Of a DNA stretch of 63,034 bases, positions 26,197 to 35,245 are shown piece after piece. Position 1 is the first letter of the stretch. Every line of letters starts with the position of its first letter. This stretch comes from Methylobacterium sp. J-026 (GTDB taxonomy: Bacteria; Pseudomonadota; Alphaproteobacteria; Rhizobiales; Beijerinckiaceae). Location of the stretch: contig NZ_JAKSYC010000190.1 of the NCBI RefSeq assembly GCF_022829585.1, positions 1 through 63,034 on the forward strand, written 5' to 3'. Below the pieces are notes generated by a model. The model was not told the origin of the DNA. It saw only the letters and a list, made by a program, of their open reading frames with translations, and searched no databases. Position numbers and translations under genes: made by a program.

Positions 26197-27035
26197 GCAC
26201 GCCCGATCTGTCCCGGAAAATCTGCCTGGTGGCGGGGGCGTCGCGGGGCGTCGGGCGGGGGCTCGCCCGGGCCCTGGGGGAGGCCGGGGCCACGGTGATC
26301 GTCACCGCCCGCTCCAGCGAGACCGGGGCACGCACCGAGATGCGGCCCGAATCGATCGAGGACACCGCCCGGATGGTCGATGCCGCGGGCGGGCGCGGAC
26401 ACCACTACCTGTGCGATCACCGCTCCGAGCGCGCCACCGACGCGCTGGTGCACTGGATGCTGCGGCGCTTCGGCCGCATCGACGTGGCGGCCTGCAGCGT
26501 CTGGGGCGGCAACGAGGGCTATGACGGCGAGCGCTACCCCGACGGGGCCGGCTGGGGCACGCCGTTCTGGCGCCGCTCGGCCGAGCCGTATCTGGGCTTC
26601 CTGGAGGCGGGGCCGCTGCCGGCCCTGCTGCTCGCCCGCGCGGTCGCCCCCGCCATGGTGGCGGCGCGCGCGGGGCTGATCGCCCTCGTCTCCTTCGGGA
26701 CGGAGGCCTATCTCGGCGACATCTTCTACGATTCGGCCAAGGCCGCCACCAATCGGCTGGCCCTGGCCTTCGCCCGGGAACTCGCGCCGCACGGCGTCAC
26801 CGCCCTGGGCCTGTCGCCGGGTTTCGTCGCCACCGAGCGGGCGCACGATCTCGGACAGGACGAACACGCCACCGAGGGCCCGCTCTACGCGGGCCGGGCG
26901 CTGGCCGCCCTCGCGGCCGACCCGGATGTCGCCGCCCATGCCGGGGCGGTGCTGCACGCGGGCGATCTCGCCCGGATCTACGGCTTCACCGATGCGGACG
27001 GGACCCGGCCGGAGCGCTTCCAGGTCGCGCCGTGA
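26193..27035 (+). CDS. Short-chain dehydrogenase/reductase
   Basis: A 280-aa SDR starting at GTG 26193, which overlaps the hydratase stop by 4 nt (GTGA). The cofactor motif is GASRGVGRGLARALGEAG (residues 15-32) and the catalytic YxxxK is YDSAKAATN, with the partner Ser in VSFGTEAYLG a few residues before. The ARS motif after the second strand suggests NADP. The middle insertion with many aromatic residues (WGGNEGYDGERY) is typical of the DHRS1-like group. Likely role: reduction of an oxo-acyl or aldehyde intermediate of the same operon (inference). Confidence 0.9.
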   Translation: MSTPDLSRKICLVAGASRGVGRGLARALGEAGATVIVTARSSETGARTEMRPESIEDTARMVDAAGGRGHHYLCDHRSERATDALVHWMLRRFGRIDVAACSVWGGNEGYDGERYPDGAGWGTPFWRRSAEPYLGFLEAGPLPALLLARAVAPAMVAARAGLIALVSFGTEAYLGDIFYDSAKAATNRLALAFARELAPHGVTALGLSPGFVATERAHDLGQDEHATEGPLYAGRALAALAADPDVAAHAGAVLHAGDLARIYGFTDADGTRPERFQVAP

Positions 27036-27278
27036 GTGTGCGGCGCGGGGCCTGTCGCGGAAATGGCGCAGCCGCCCGACAATCGCGGCGCCGCAGCCGT
27101 CGCGCGGCCCCGCGGGCTTGATTCGGGGCGCTGGGCCGGGCGTCCTGGCGGCAGCGGCACGTCGGATTGCTGCGGGAGCGAAAAACGGCCTCAATTCGCC
27201 CGCAGGTCAGGGGGCGATTCTGCGCCCGGTCGAATTGGGATCGGGCGGGGCCGCCTGTAGGGAATGAGGTTGACTGGC

Positions 27279-28967
27279 ATGTCGGATGCGAACACGGCCC
27301 CGCGCGTGCTGATGGTGTTCCCGAAGTTCTACGAAAACTCCATGTGGAACTTCAAAGAGGCGATGGAGCTGCAGGGCGCCCGCGCGCCCGCGCCGCCGCT
27401 GGGCCTAATCACGCTGGCCGCGATGCTGCCGCCGCGCTGGCAGGTGTCGCTCGTCAACCGCAACTGCGAAGAGCTGAGCGACGACGAGATCCGGGCCGCC
27501 GACCTCGTGATGACCGGGGGCATGCTCCCCCAGGAGCCGGATTGCCTGGTCGTCATCGACCGGTGCGTGGCGCTCGGCACGCTGGTCTGCGTCGGCGGTC
27601 CCGCCCCGACCTCGACGCCCGAGGTCTACGACAAGGCCGATTTCCTGGTGCTGGGCGAGGCCGAGGGCATCCTCGACACCTTCGTGGCCGCCTGGGAGGC
27701 CGGTGAGCGCCGCGGCCGGTTCACGGCGGAGAAGTTCAAGGCCGACGTCACCACGAGCCCGATTCCGCGCTTCGACCTGCTGACCTTCAGCCACTACCTC
27801 TACATCGGCGTCCAGTTCTCCCGCGGCTGCCCGTTCACCTGCGAGTTCTGCGACATCATCGAGCTCTACGGCCGCGCGCCGCGGACCAAGACCACGCCGC
27901 AGATGCTGGCCGAACTCGACCGGCTCTACGGCCTCGGCTACCGCGGCCATGTCGATTTCGTCGACGACAACCTGATCGGCAACAAGAAGGCGATCAAGCT
28001 GTTCCTGCCGCACCTGATCCGGTGGCAGGAGGAGCACGGCTACCCGTTCAAGTTCTCCACCGAGGCCTCGCTGAACCTCGCGGACGACGAGGAACTGCTC
28101 GGGATGATGCGGGACGCGAACTTCTTCGCCCTGTTCACCGGGATCGAGACGCCCGACGAGGCGACGCTGATCCAGACGCAGAAGAAGCAGAACACCAAGC
28201 GGTCGATCGCCGACAGCGTGCACAAGCTCTACGAGCACGGCATGTTCGTCACCGCCGGCTTCATCGTCGGCTTCGACACCGAGAAGGACAGCATCAGCAA
28301 GGCGATGTCCCTGTGCATCAGCCAGACCGGCATCCCGATCGCCATGGTCGGCCTGCTCTTCGCCCTGCCGAACACGCAGCTCTCGCGCCGCCTGCGCAAG
28401 GAGGGCCGCCTCTACGAGAACTACGCGGCGACCACCGCCGACCAGGGCGACCAGTGCACGCAGGGGATCAACTTCGTGACCCTGCGGCCGCAGCGCGACG
28501 TGCTGGGCGATTACCGCGACGTGCTGGAGGAGATCTACGATCCGGCCAACTTCTTCGACCGGGTCCGGGTCGTGGCGCGGCGGGTGAAGCGGCCGAAATT
28601 CGCCGCCCAGAAGCTCAACTGGCGGCACATCGCCCACGACCTCTGGTCGCTGGCCCGGGTGTGCTGGCGGATGACCGTGCGGCGGCCGGAACTGGCCAAG
28701 CACTTCTGGAGCGTGTTCCTGGAGACCGCCCGCCACAACCCGGCCGCCCTTGAGGCGGTGGTGTCCAACATGGTGATCTACCTGCACGTCTACCCGTTCT
28801 CGCGCTACGTGATCCGCGAGATCAACGGCCGGATCGCCGAACTCGACGCCGGCCGCTGGGTGCAGCCGCCGGTCCTGGCTCCGGAAGCCGAGGTCAGCGG
28901 CAAGGCGGCGCCGGTGGGCAAGGTGGTGGCGCGGGCGGAGGTCAAGCACCTCGCCGCGGTGGCCTGA
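27279..28967 (+). CDS. B12-binding radical SAM protein, DUF4070 type (HpnP-like paralogue)
   Basis: About 562 aa from ATG 27279, which has GAGG 9 nt upstream; an ATG at 27264 would add five residues. It has a cobalamin-binding-like N-terminal domain (APPLGLITLAAMLP, later VCVGGPAPTS), a radical-SAM core with CPFTCEFCDIIELYGRAPR, FVDDNLIGNK and GIETPDEATL, and a C-terminal DUF4070-like region. It shares its plan with the protein at 4527 but differs in the cluster environment (FTCEFC instead of YRCEFC) and the C-terminus. The substrate is unknown; a lipid or hopanoid methylation is possible. Confidence 0.85.
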   Translation: MSDANTAPRVLMVFPKFYENSMWNFKEAMELQGARAPAPPLGLITLAAMLPPRWQVSLVNRNCEELSDDEIRAADLVMTGGMLPQEPDCLVVIDRCVALGTLVCVGGPAPTSTPEVYDKADFLVLGEAEGILDTFVAAWEAGERRGRFTAEKFKADVTTSPIPRFDLLTFSHYLYIGVQFSRGCPFTCEFCDIIELYGRAPRTKTTPQMLAELDRLYGLGYRGHVDFVDDNLIGNKKAIKLFLPHLIRWQEEHGYPFKFSTEASLNLADDEELLGMMRDANFFALFTGIETPDEATLIQTQKKQNTKRSIADSVHKLYEHGMFVTAGFIVGFDTEKDSISKAMSLCISQTGIPIAMVGLLFALPNTQLSRRLRKEGRLYENYAATTADQGDQCTQGINFVTLRPQRDVLGDYRDVLEEIYDPANFFDRVRVVARRVKRPKFAAQKLNWRHIAHDLWSLARVCWRMTVRRPELAKHFWSVFLETARHNPAALEAVVSNMVIYLHVYPFSRYVIREINGRIAELDAGRWVQPPVLAPEAEVSGKAAPVGKVVARAEVKHLAAVA

Positions 28968-29130
28968 CGGATCGGCAGATCCAATTCGCCCCATCCCGGC
29001 GGTCTGCGCAGGTTGGGGCTCGGGCGGTCGGGCAGGCTGCGACGCGCGGTCGATCGTGCGGCGGCTATTGGATTGACAAATCGCGATCTGATCGATCGCC
29101 CGGTCGACGGGCAGGGCGGTACCGAACGGT

Positions 29131-29526
29131 CACGCGCCCTCCCGTCCCCCTCTGCGGGGCAACGATGTTCACACATCGCTGGCCGACGCGTTCTCTCTGC
29201 CCCCTTGCGGCTACGGGCGACACAGGGTCAAGGCAGGCGGCGCATGACCCGGCGCGACAGGCCCCCTCTCCCGGGCGGGAGAGGGGACCCGCGCCCCGCC
29301 GATCTGACCGGCGAACTCGCTGAGACCTCAGACCTGTGTCGCCCGCAGCCCTTGCGGGGCGGCGTTGGAGGTGGGGGGCGGTGCAGGATCGAACGCTGCG
29401 GTGCCGTCTGAGCCACCCCCACCCCTGACCCCGCCCCGCAAGGGGGGGAAAGCGCTCCTTCTTCAGAGTGTTGGTGTCAGACTGAGACGTGCGAATCCGT
29501 TGGCTCTGCGGGGAAGGGAAGGCGCG
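29131..29526. repeat. Dispersed intergenic repeat, copy A
   Basis: The 729-bp gap 28968-29696 has no supported gene. Bases 29243-29313 match the reverse complement of 36062-36132 with 3 mismatches in 71, and weaker similarity extends left to about 29131 and right to about 29526. The core contains a stem of 10 bp around 29262-29286 (CCCCTCTCCC/GGGAGAGGGG). The ends (CACGCGCCCTCCC at 29131 and GGGGAAGGGAAGGCGCG near 29526) look like imperfect terminal inverted repeats. Copy A carries extra DNA at about 29355-29440 that copy B lacks. Confidence 0.8.
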
Positions 29527-29696
29527 GGGTGGCTTTGGACTGCCACACCCGTCGACCGGGCGATGATCCCAAACGCAATGTGTGAGACCGGTAGCCCGCA
29601 GAGGGGCGCGCCGCTGAATCCGGCCGGTGCCCTCATCCGGCAGGGATGGTGAAGATCGTCGCTCGCAACCCGCGCCCCGCAGCGGCGGCGTCGCCG

Positions 29697-31382
29697 TCAG
29701 GCGGCCCGGACCGTCGCCAGGAAGGTGTCGATCTCCCGGCGCAGGTCCGCCGATTGCTCCGAGAGGCTCGCCGCCGAGGCCAGCATCCGCGTGGCGGCCG
29801 TGCCGGTCGCGTCGGCGGCCTGCGCCACCGCGTCGATCGTCCCGGTGACCGCGCCGGTCCCGGCGGCCGCCTCGGCGACGTTGCGGGCGATCTCCCGGGT
29901 CGCCGCGCCCTGCTGCTCCACGGCGGCCGCGATGGAGGTCGCGACGCCGTCGATCTCGCGGATCCGCGCCGCGATGCCGTCGATCGCCCCCACGGTCTGA
30001 CCGGTCGCCTCCTGGATGCGCCCGACCTGACCGGTGATCTCCCCGGTGGCCTTGGCGGTCTGGGCGGCGAGCTGCTTCACCTCGGCGGCGACCACCGCGA
30101 ATCCCCGCCCGGCCTCGCCGGCCCGGGCGGCCTCGATGGTGGCGTTCAGCGCGAGCAGGTTGGTCTGGCCCGCGATATCGGTGATCAGCCGGACCACGTC
30201 CCCGATCCGGCCCGCCGCCGTACTCAGCTCCTGGACGAGGCCCGCGGTCTCCCCGGCCTGAACCACCGCGCCCCGGGCGAGATCGGCGGAGCCGTCCACC
30301 TGACGGCTGATCTCCTGGACCGAGGCGCCGAGTTCCTCGGCCGCCGCCGCCACCGTCCCGACATGCGTGGCAGCTTCCTGCGCGGCGCCCGACACCGTCG
30401 CGGCACGCTCGGCCGTGTCCGTGGCCGTGCCGGACATCGCCTCGGCCTCGGCGCGCAGGCCGAGCGCGGCGTCCGCCACCCGCGCCAGCACGCCGCCGAC
30501 GGCGGCCTCGAAGGATTCCGCCATGGCGTGGACGGCGCGCCGGCGCTGGATCTCCGCACCTTCGCGGGCGAGGGCGGTCTCCTGTTCCAGGGCGCGGCTG
30601 CGGATCAGGTTGTCCTTGAACACCTGGACGGCGGCCGCCATCGCGCCGATCTCGTCGCGGCGGCCCGTATGCGGGACCGGCACGGTCTCGTCGCCCTCGG
30701 CCAGCCGGCCCATCGTGCCGGTCATCCGCTCGATCGGGCGGGCGATCCCGAAGATGGCGAAGAGCATCGCCGCGGCGGCGACCGCGAGACCGACCACGGT
30801 GGCCGCCAGGGCGATGCGCTTGGCCTGCGTGGCTTCCTGCGCGGTCTCGGCGACGTTGGCTTCGGTCTGCGCCCGGGCCGAGGCGATCGCGGCGGTGAGG
30901 CTGGCGACCGCGGCCTCGTTCTGCGCGCCCGTGGCGGGATCGAGCACCAGCGCCAGGGCGCCCGCCCTGTCGCCCGCGATCATCAGCTCGACCACCTGGA
31001 GCTGGATGTTCTGGTAGGCGTTCCAGGCCGTGGTGAAGCGCTCGTAGGTCGCCCGGTCGGCCGGCGCCGTCAGGTGGGTCTGGAAGGCCTGGCGCAGGTC
31101 GGCGAGCGACCCGAGCGTGTCGGTCAGCGCCGTCTGGTTCTTGTCCAGGGCGACGTCATCGGGGGAGGCCACCGCGATCCTGTAGAGGTTCAGCCGCGCG
31201 TCCCGGACGGCCGTCCCGATGGATTCGGCCAGGTTCTGGGCGGGCAGGGCCCGTTCGGAGACCGCCCTGGCGTTCTGCTCGATCTCCGACAGGGAGACGA
31301 CGCCGGCGATGCCCTGGCCGACGGCGGCGAGCGCCAGCAGGCCGATCGCGCCGGAGAGGACGGTCTTCAGGGAGAATCGCAT
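29697..31382 (-). CDS. Methyl-accepting chemotaxis protein
   Basis: About 561 aa from ATG 31382. Predicted order: transmembrane helix 1 (residues 5-28), a four-helix-bundle periplasmic domain of about 155 residues, transmembrane helix 2 (about 187-212), HAMP (ARPIERMTGTMGRLAEGD), then the methyl-accepting signalling domain with the hairpin tip QTNLLALNATIEAARAGE. The sensor region has SPDDVALDKNQTAL and looks like a 4HB_MCP type. No CheW-tethering pentapeptide is at the C-terminus. It is a stand-alone receptor; the ligand is unknown. Confidence 0.94.
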   Translation of the reverse strand: MRFSLKTVLSGAIGLLALAAVGQGIAGVVSLSEIEQNARAVSERALPAQNLAESIGTAVRDARLNLYRIAVASPDDVALDKNQTALTDTLGSLADLRQAFQTHLTAPADRATYERFTTAWNAYQNIQLQVVELMIAGDRAGALALVLDPATGAQNEAAVASLTAAIASARAQTEANVAETAQEATQAKRIALAATVVGLAVAAAAMLFAIFGIARPIERMTGTMGRLAEGDETVPVPHTGRRDEIGAMAAAVQVFKDNLIRSRALEQETALAREGAEIQRRRAVHAMAESFEAAVGGVLARVADAALGLRAEAEAMSGTATDTAERAATVSGAAQEAATHVGTVAAAAEELGASVQEISRQVDGSADLARGAVVQAGETAGLVQELSTAAGRIGDVVRLITDIAGQTNLLALNATIEAARAGEAGRGFAVVAAEVKQLAAQTAKATGEITGQVGRIQEATGQTVGAIDGIAARIREIDGVATSIAAAVEQQGAATREIARNVAEAAAGTGAVTGTIDAVAQAADATGTAATRMLASAASLSEQSADLRREIDTFLATVRAA

Positions 31383-31479
31383 GGCCACATCCGTCTTCGC
31401 GGACGGGCCGCGGTTTCAGGCTCGGACGTTCTCTCAGAGACTTCTTAATTATTTACTGGATCTGCCCCAGCACTCTTGG

Positions 31480-32484
31480 CTACAGCCACTTCTTCCACCG
31501 GAAGAAAAAGTACGGGAATACGGCGGCAATCACCATCATGACCAGCGCCATGGGGTAGCCGTACGAGAGATCTAGTTCCGGAATGGACTTAAAGTTCATG
31601 CCGTAGATCGAGGCGATCAGGGTCGGCGGCATGAAGACGACCGCCATGACCGAGAATAGCTTGATGATGTTGTTCTGCTCGAGATTCACGAGGCCGAGCG
31701 TCGCGTCGAGGAGAAACTGGATCTTGTTGTTGAGGAAGGTCGCGTGTTCCTCCAGGGATTGAAGATCCCGCAGGGTGGAGCGGACATCCTCCCGCAGATC
31801 GCGCGGCGCCTTGTTGGTCCGGTAGGTCGCCGAGAGCGAGAGCAGGATCCGCTCCATGGAGACCAGGCTCTCGCGCTGCTTCGAGATCAGGTCACCGTGC
31901 CGGCCCAGCGCCCGCAGCGTGTCCTGGAGGGCGGTGTTGCGGGCGGAGGGGTCGTCCTGCACCTCGAAGATCTTGCCCGACAGGCGGTCGATCCGCTCGC
32001 CCTGGAGCTGGAGCACGTCGGCGGCCCGGTCGATCACCGCCTCGATCAGGCCGGCCAGGATGGTCTCGCCGGAGGTGACGGAACCGCCGCCATTGCCCAT
32101 CGAGCGGCCGGCGCGCTGCGTGTACATCCGGAAGGCCTGCGGCTCCTCGTAGCGCACCGTCACGAGCCGGTTGCCGCGCAGGACGAAGGTGATGCCGGCC
32201 AGGCCCGGCTCCTCGGATTCGCTCACCTTCGACAGGACCCGCCCGGTCATGTAGCGGGCGCCCTCCTCGACGTAGAGCAATTCGGAGGGCTCGATGTCCT
32301 TCATCTCCTCGCGGGTCGGCACCTCGATGCCCGCGAAGGCCTCGACCTTCAGCTCCTCCTCGCGGCTCGGGCGGATCAGGTCGAGCCAGACGGTGTCCTC
32401 GGGGATCGTGTCCTGAAGATCGATGACGCGGCGTTCAAGCAGCGTGGATCCGGCGCCGATGGCGGGCTGGTGGATGAAGATCAC
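31480..32484 (-). CDS. corA: Magnesium/cobalt transporter CorA
   Basis: A 334-aa CorA. The cytoplasmic N-terminal alpha/beta domain begins IFIHQPAIGAG, followed by a long stalk helix (GERIDRLSGKIFEVQDDPS). Two C-terminal transmembrane helices flank the signature loop YGMNFKSIPELDLSYGYP, with the GMN selectivity motif intact. The C-terminus is Lys/Trp-rich (FFRWKKWL), as usual. CorA is a pentameric channel for Mg2+ and Co2+ in the inner membrane. It is monocistronic and downstream of a 313-bp gap. Confidence 0.96.
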   Translation of the reverse strand: MIFIHQPAIGAGSTLLERRVIDLQDTIPEDTVWLDLIRPSREEELKVEAFAGIEVPTREEMKDIEPSELLYVEEGARYMTGRVLSKVSESEEPGLAGITFVLRGNRLVTVRYEEPQAFRMYTQRAGRSMGNGGGSVTSGETILAGLIEAVIDRAADVLQLQGERIDRLSGKIFEVQDDPSARNTALQDTLRALGRHGDLISKQRESLVSMERILLSLSATYRTNKAPRDLREDVRSTLRDLQSLEEHATFLNNKIQFLLDATLGLVNLEQNNIIKLFSVMAVVFMPPTLIASIYGMNFKSIPELDLSYGYPMALVMMVIAAVFPYFFFRWKKWL

Positions 32485-32797
32485 GAACGGGTCTCGGATG
32501 CAGGACGGTCACGACACAGCGCCGGGTTGAGTCCGAATCCGGCACGGGGATGCCCGGCGCAAGCGGCGCCGCGGGTGTGGCGGTGTTTTCTGACGCTTCC
32601 GTGACATCGCGACCCGCATTGCGGGGACGGCGGCCAGATCGGGCGCGGATTCAGGCGGTGTGGCCGCTGCGCCTCCGCATGCGGGCCGGTCCCCGCCGCC
32701 CGGATCCCCCCGGACATCGGACCCGGGACATGCCGCCCGATCACGGACAGGCGCCGTCTCGTCCCGGAAACCGATGCCCACCGCTCGGGCGGCTGCG
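32485..32797. other. Intergenic region upstream of corA
   Basis: Both flanking genes run leftward, so these 313 bp should hold the corA promoter. Minus-strand ORFs here have no signal peptide, motif or binding site and are rejected. I see no clear promoter, RNA element or repeat. A magnesium riboswitch would be expected here only in other phyla and none is evident. Confidence 0.5.
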
Positions 32798-33070
32798 CTA
32801 ATTGCAGCCGTCGCAGATGCTGCCGTCGATCGTGTCGGTCAGCGTCCGCTCGCGACGCCGTTCCGTCCGGGTCGGGACCTCGCCCGGTCCCAGGGAGGTG
32901 CCCGGGGGCTTGGTCACGCCGAGGCGGTTGGTGTTCGGCGCCGTGACCGTCGAGGCCGGTCCGCCGCCCGTGCCGGTCTGATCCGGCGCGACGGTCTGTG
33001 CCGCCAGCGAGACGGGAACGGCGAGGCTCAGGGCTGCCAGGGCCAGGGGGCGCAGGGATCCTCGGGTCAT
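32798..33070 (-). CDS. Small exported protein, function unknown
   Basis: A 90-aa protein starting at ATG 33070 with GGAGGTTCCATG-like spacing on the minus strand. Residues 1-24 are a signal peptide (LALAALSLAVPVSLAAQ). The mature part is Gly/Pro/Thr-rich, then charged (RTERRRERTLTDTIDG), and ends with the motif CDGCN. The two end cysteines could bind a metal or form a disulfide. It lies 51 nt downstream of the RNA methyltransferase gene on the same strand. No family is recognised. Confidence 0.72.
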   Translation of the reverse strand: MTRGSLRPLALAALSLAVPVSLAAQTVAPDQTGTGGGPASTVTAPNTNRLGVTKPPGTSLGPGEVPTRTERRRERTLTDTIDGSICDGCN

Positions 33071-33121
33071 GGAACCTCCAATCGCCGAGAGAACGTGAGA
33101 CTCGGCGGCCGGTTGCGTGGC

Positions 33122-34357
33122 TCACGGGCGCCGCGCGGCGCGGCGGAACACCCCGACCATCTCGATATGGGCCGCGTGTCGGAACTGATCGACCGGCGTG
33201 ACCGTCTCGAGCCCGTAGCCGCCGGCCGCGAGGGTCGCCGCGTCCCGGGCGAAGGTGCCGGCGTCGCAGGCGATGCCGACCACCAGCGGCACCCGCGACC
33301 CGGCGAGCTGCCGGGCCTGGGCCTCCGCGCCGGCCCGGGGCGGGTCGAACACCACCGCGTCGAAGGCGTCCAGCTCGGTCGGCAGCAGCGGCCGGCGGAA
33401 CAGGTCGCGGCGCTCAACGGTGATCCGCCGCAGGCCCGTGGCCGCGCGGGCGGCCCGGTCGAGGCCGGCCAGGGCCGCCGCATCGGATTCCACGGCGTGG
33501 ACGGCGGCCTGCCTGGCCATCGCCAGGGTGAGCGGTCCGCAGCCCGCGAACAGGTCGGCGACCCGCCGCGGACGCGGTCCGAGGGCCGCAAGGGTCAGCG
33601 CGGTGAGGGCGGCCTGCCCGGCGGCTGTGGCCTGCAGGAAGCCGCCGGGGGACGGGTAGAGGGGCGTGCCGCTGCCGGCCACCGAGACCGGTTCGGCCTC
33701 CATCAGGCGCTCGCCGTGGAGCGACAGCCGGGCGAGGCGGAGTTCGCCGGCGATCCGCACCAGGGCGGCAGCGACGCCGGCGCTCACCGGACCGTGGCCG
33801 CGCAGGTCGATGTCGAGCCCCTGGTCGGTGGCGGTGACCGCCACGTCGAGGGGTTTTCGGCCGTGGCCGAGGGGGGCGGCGAGGCGGCGTGCCGCCTCGG
33901 GTGCCGCGTGCAGCGCCGGCACGGTGATCGGGCAATGGTCGATCGGCACCAGCGCGTGGCTGCGCGCCGCCATCAGCCCGGCCTCGGCCCGGCCGTCGAC
34001 CGCCCGGACATGGAGCGTGAGCCGCCGCCGCCCGGCGCCGTGCGCGTCGATCGCGGGTTCGGGCTCCACGGCGAGCCTGGCCTGGGACAGGGCCTGCGCG
34101 ACGAGGCCCCGCTTCCAGGCCAGTTCGGCCGGCCGCGCGAGGTGCTGCGTCCGGCAGCCGCCGCATTGCATGACGTAGGGGCAGAACGGCGCCACGCGAT
34201 CGGGGGAGGGCCGCTCGACGCCGAGAAGCTCGGCGCGACGCCCGTCCCGCCGGATCGCGACCTGCTCGCCGGGCAGCGCGTAGGGGACGGGGGTCCCGTC
34301 CTCCGCGATGCCGTCGCCCCGGGATCCGAGTTCCTGAATCGTGACCGTCTCGCTCAC
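33122..34357 (-). CDS. RNA (uracil-5) methyltransferase, RlmD/TrmA-like
   Basis: A 411-aa member of the RumA/TrmA family. Residues 1-50 resemble a TRAM RNA-binding domain. Cysteines in CPYVMQCGGC suit the [4Fe-4S] cluster of RlmD-type enzymes. The SAM-binding motif is VADLFAGCGPLTLAMA; FDPPRAG and the catalytic Cys region GIACDAGTFARD follow, and HIEMVGVF supplies the general-base Glu. It probably makes m5U in rRNA or tRNA. Its start overlaps the tlyA stop by 4 nt, so the two RNA methyltransferases are translationally coupled. Confidence 0.9.
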   Translation of the reverse strand: MSETVTIQELGSRGDGIAEDGTPVPYALPGEQVAIRRDGRRAELLGVERPSPDRVAPFCPYVMQCGGCRTQHLARPAELAWKRGLVAQALSQARLAVEPEPAIDAHGAGRRRLTLHVRAVDGRAEAGLMAARSHALVPIDHCPITVPALHAAPEAARRLAAPLGHGRKPLDVAVTATDQGLDIDLRGHGPVSAGVAAALVRIAGELRLARLSLHGERLMEAEPVSVAGSGTPLYPSPGGFLQATAAGQAALTALTLAALGPRPRRVADLFAGCGPLTLAMARQAAVHAVESDAAALAGLDRAARAATGLRRITVERRDLFRRPLLPTELDAFDAVVFDPPRAGAEAQARQLAGSRVPLVVGIACDAGTFARDAATLAAGGYGLETVTPVDQFRHAAHIEMVGVFRRAARRP

Positions 34358-35136
34358 GGCAGCCTCGCGCCGACTAGGAACTCGGCATTGCCGTCGCCGC
34401 CGGTGACGGGCGAGTCGATCAGCCCGAGGATCGCGGCGCCGAACCCCTCCAAAGCGGCGCGGATCGCCGCGCAGACCTCGGCATGGACCGCCGGATCGCG
34501 GACCAGGCCGCCGCGGCCGATCCGGGCGCGCCCGGCCTCGAATTGCGGCTTGATCAGCGCCACGATCGCCGAGCCCGGCGCCAGCAGCCCCGGGAGGGCC
34601 GGGAGGACGAGGCGCAGGCCGATGAAGCTCACGTCGACGCTGGCGAAGTCCGGGGGCGGCGTCAGCCTGGCCGGGTCGAGGCTGCGGATGTCGGTGCCCT
34701 CCAGGTTCGTGACGCGGGGATCGGCGGCGAGCCGCGGATGGAGCTGCCCCCGGCCGACATCGACCGCGTGGACATGGCGCGCACCCCGGGCGAGCAGCAC
34801 GTCGGTGAAGCCGCCGGTCGAGGCGCCGACGTCGAGGGCGGTGCGGCCGGCCGGATCCAGATGGAACGCGTCCAGGGCCGCCGCCAGCTTGAGGCCGCCG
34901 CGGGAGGCGTAGGGATGCTCAGGGCCGGCCTCGATCCGCGCCCCGGGGGCGATCGGCTCCGAGGCCCGCGCCAGTGGCCGGCCGTCGACGCTGACCCGCC
35001 CGGCCCGGATGGCTGCCTGCGCCCGGGCTCGGCTCTCGAAATGACCGTGCTCCACCAGGAACAGGTCGGCCCGCCGGGCGCCCGGGCGATCGTCCGCGGG
35101 CGGGGCGCGGTCCGGGAGGGGCCGGTCTCGGGTCAT
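34354..35136 (-). CDS. tlyA: TlyA-family 2'-O-methyltransferase / S4-domain protein
   Basis: A 260-aa TlyA. An S4 RNA-binding domain (about residues 22-85: RADLFLVEHGHFESRARAQAAI) is followed by YASRGGLKLAAALDAF and the FtsJ-like fold with SAM motif ALDVGASTGGFTDVLL. The K-D-K-E catalytic set is consistent with RGGLKL, DVSF, LIKPQFE and the late GNAEF. TlyA methylates ribose 2'-OH of rRNA cytidines in mycobacteria; in proteobacteria the role is less well defined. First gene of a two-gene operon with the m5U methyltransferase. Confidence 0.92.
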   Translation of the reverse strand: MTRDRPLPDRAPPADDRPGARRADLFLVEHGHFESRARAQAAIRAGRVSVDGRPLARASEPIAPGARIEAGPEHPYASRGGLKLAAALDAFHLDPAGRTALDVGASTGGFTDVLLARGARHVHAVDVGRGQLHPRLAADPRVTNLEGTDIRSLDPARLTPPPDFASVDVSFIGLRLVLPALPGLLAPGSAIVALIKPQFEAGRARIGRGGLVRDPAVHAEVCAAIRAALEGFGAAILGLIDSPVTGGDGNAEFLVGARLP

Positions 35137-35245
35137 CAGGGCTTCGTGCGGTCCGGGCAGATCTGCGGCAGAGGTCTGGACGCGCGGCCCTGTCGCGGGC
35201 CGGCGCGCTCCCTAACTAGACCGGACCGCACAGGAGAGCCACCGC

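Noticed and set aside
29013..29652. Short ORFs in the gap after the second radical-SAM gene
   Set aside because: They lie in the dispersed repeat, have no binding site and their translation is low-complexity; the sequence is better explained as a repeat.
32509..32781. 90-aa minus-strand ORF upstream of corA
   Set aside because: Composition typical of GC-rich noise, with no signal peptide and no start signal.
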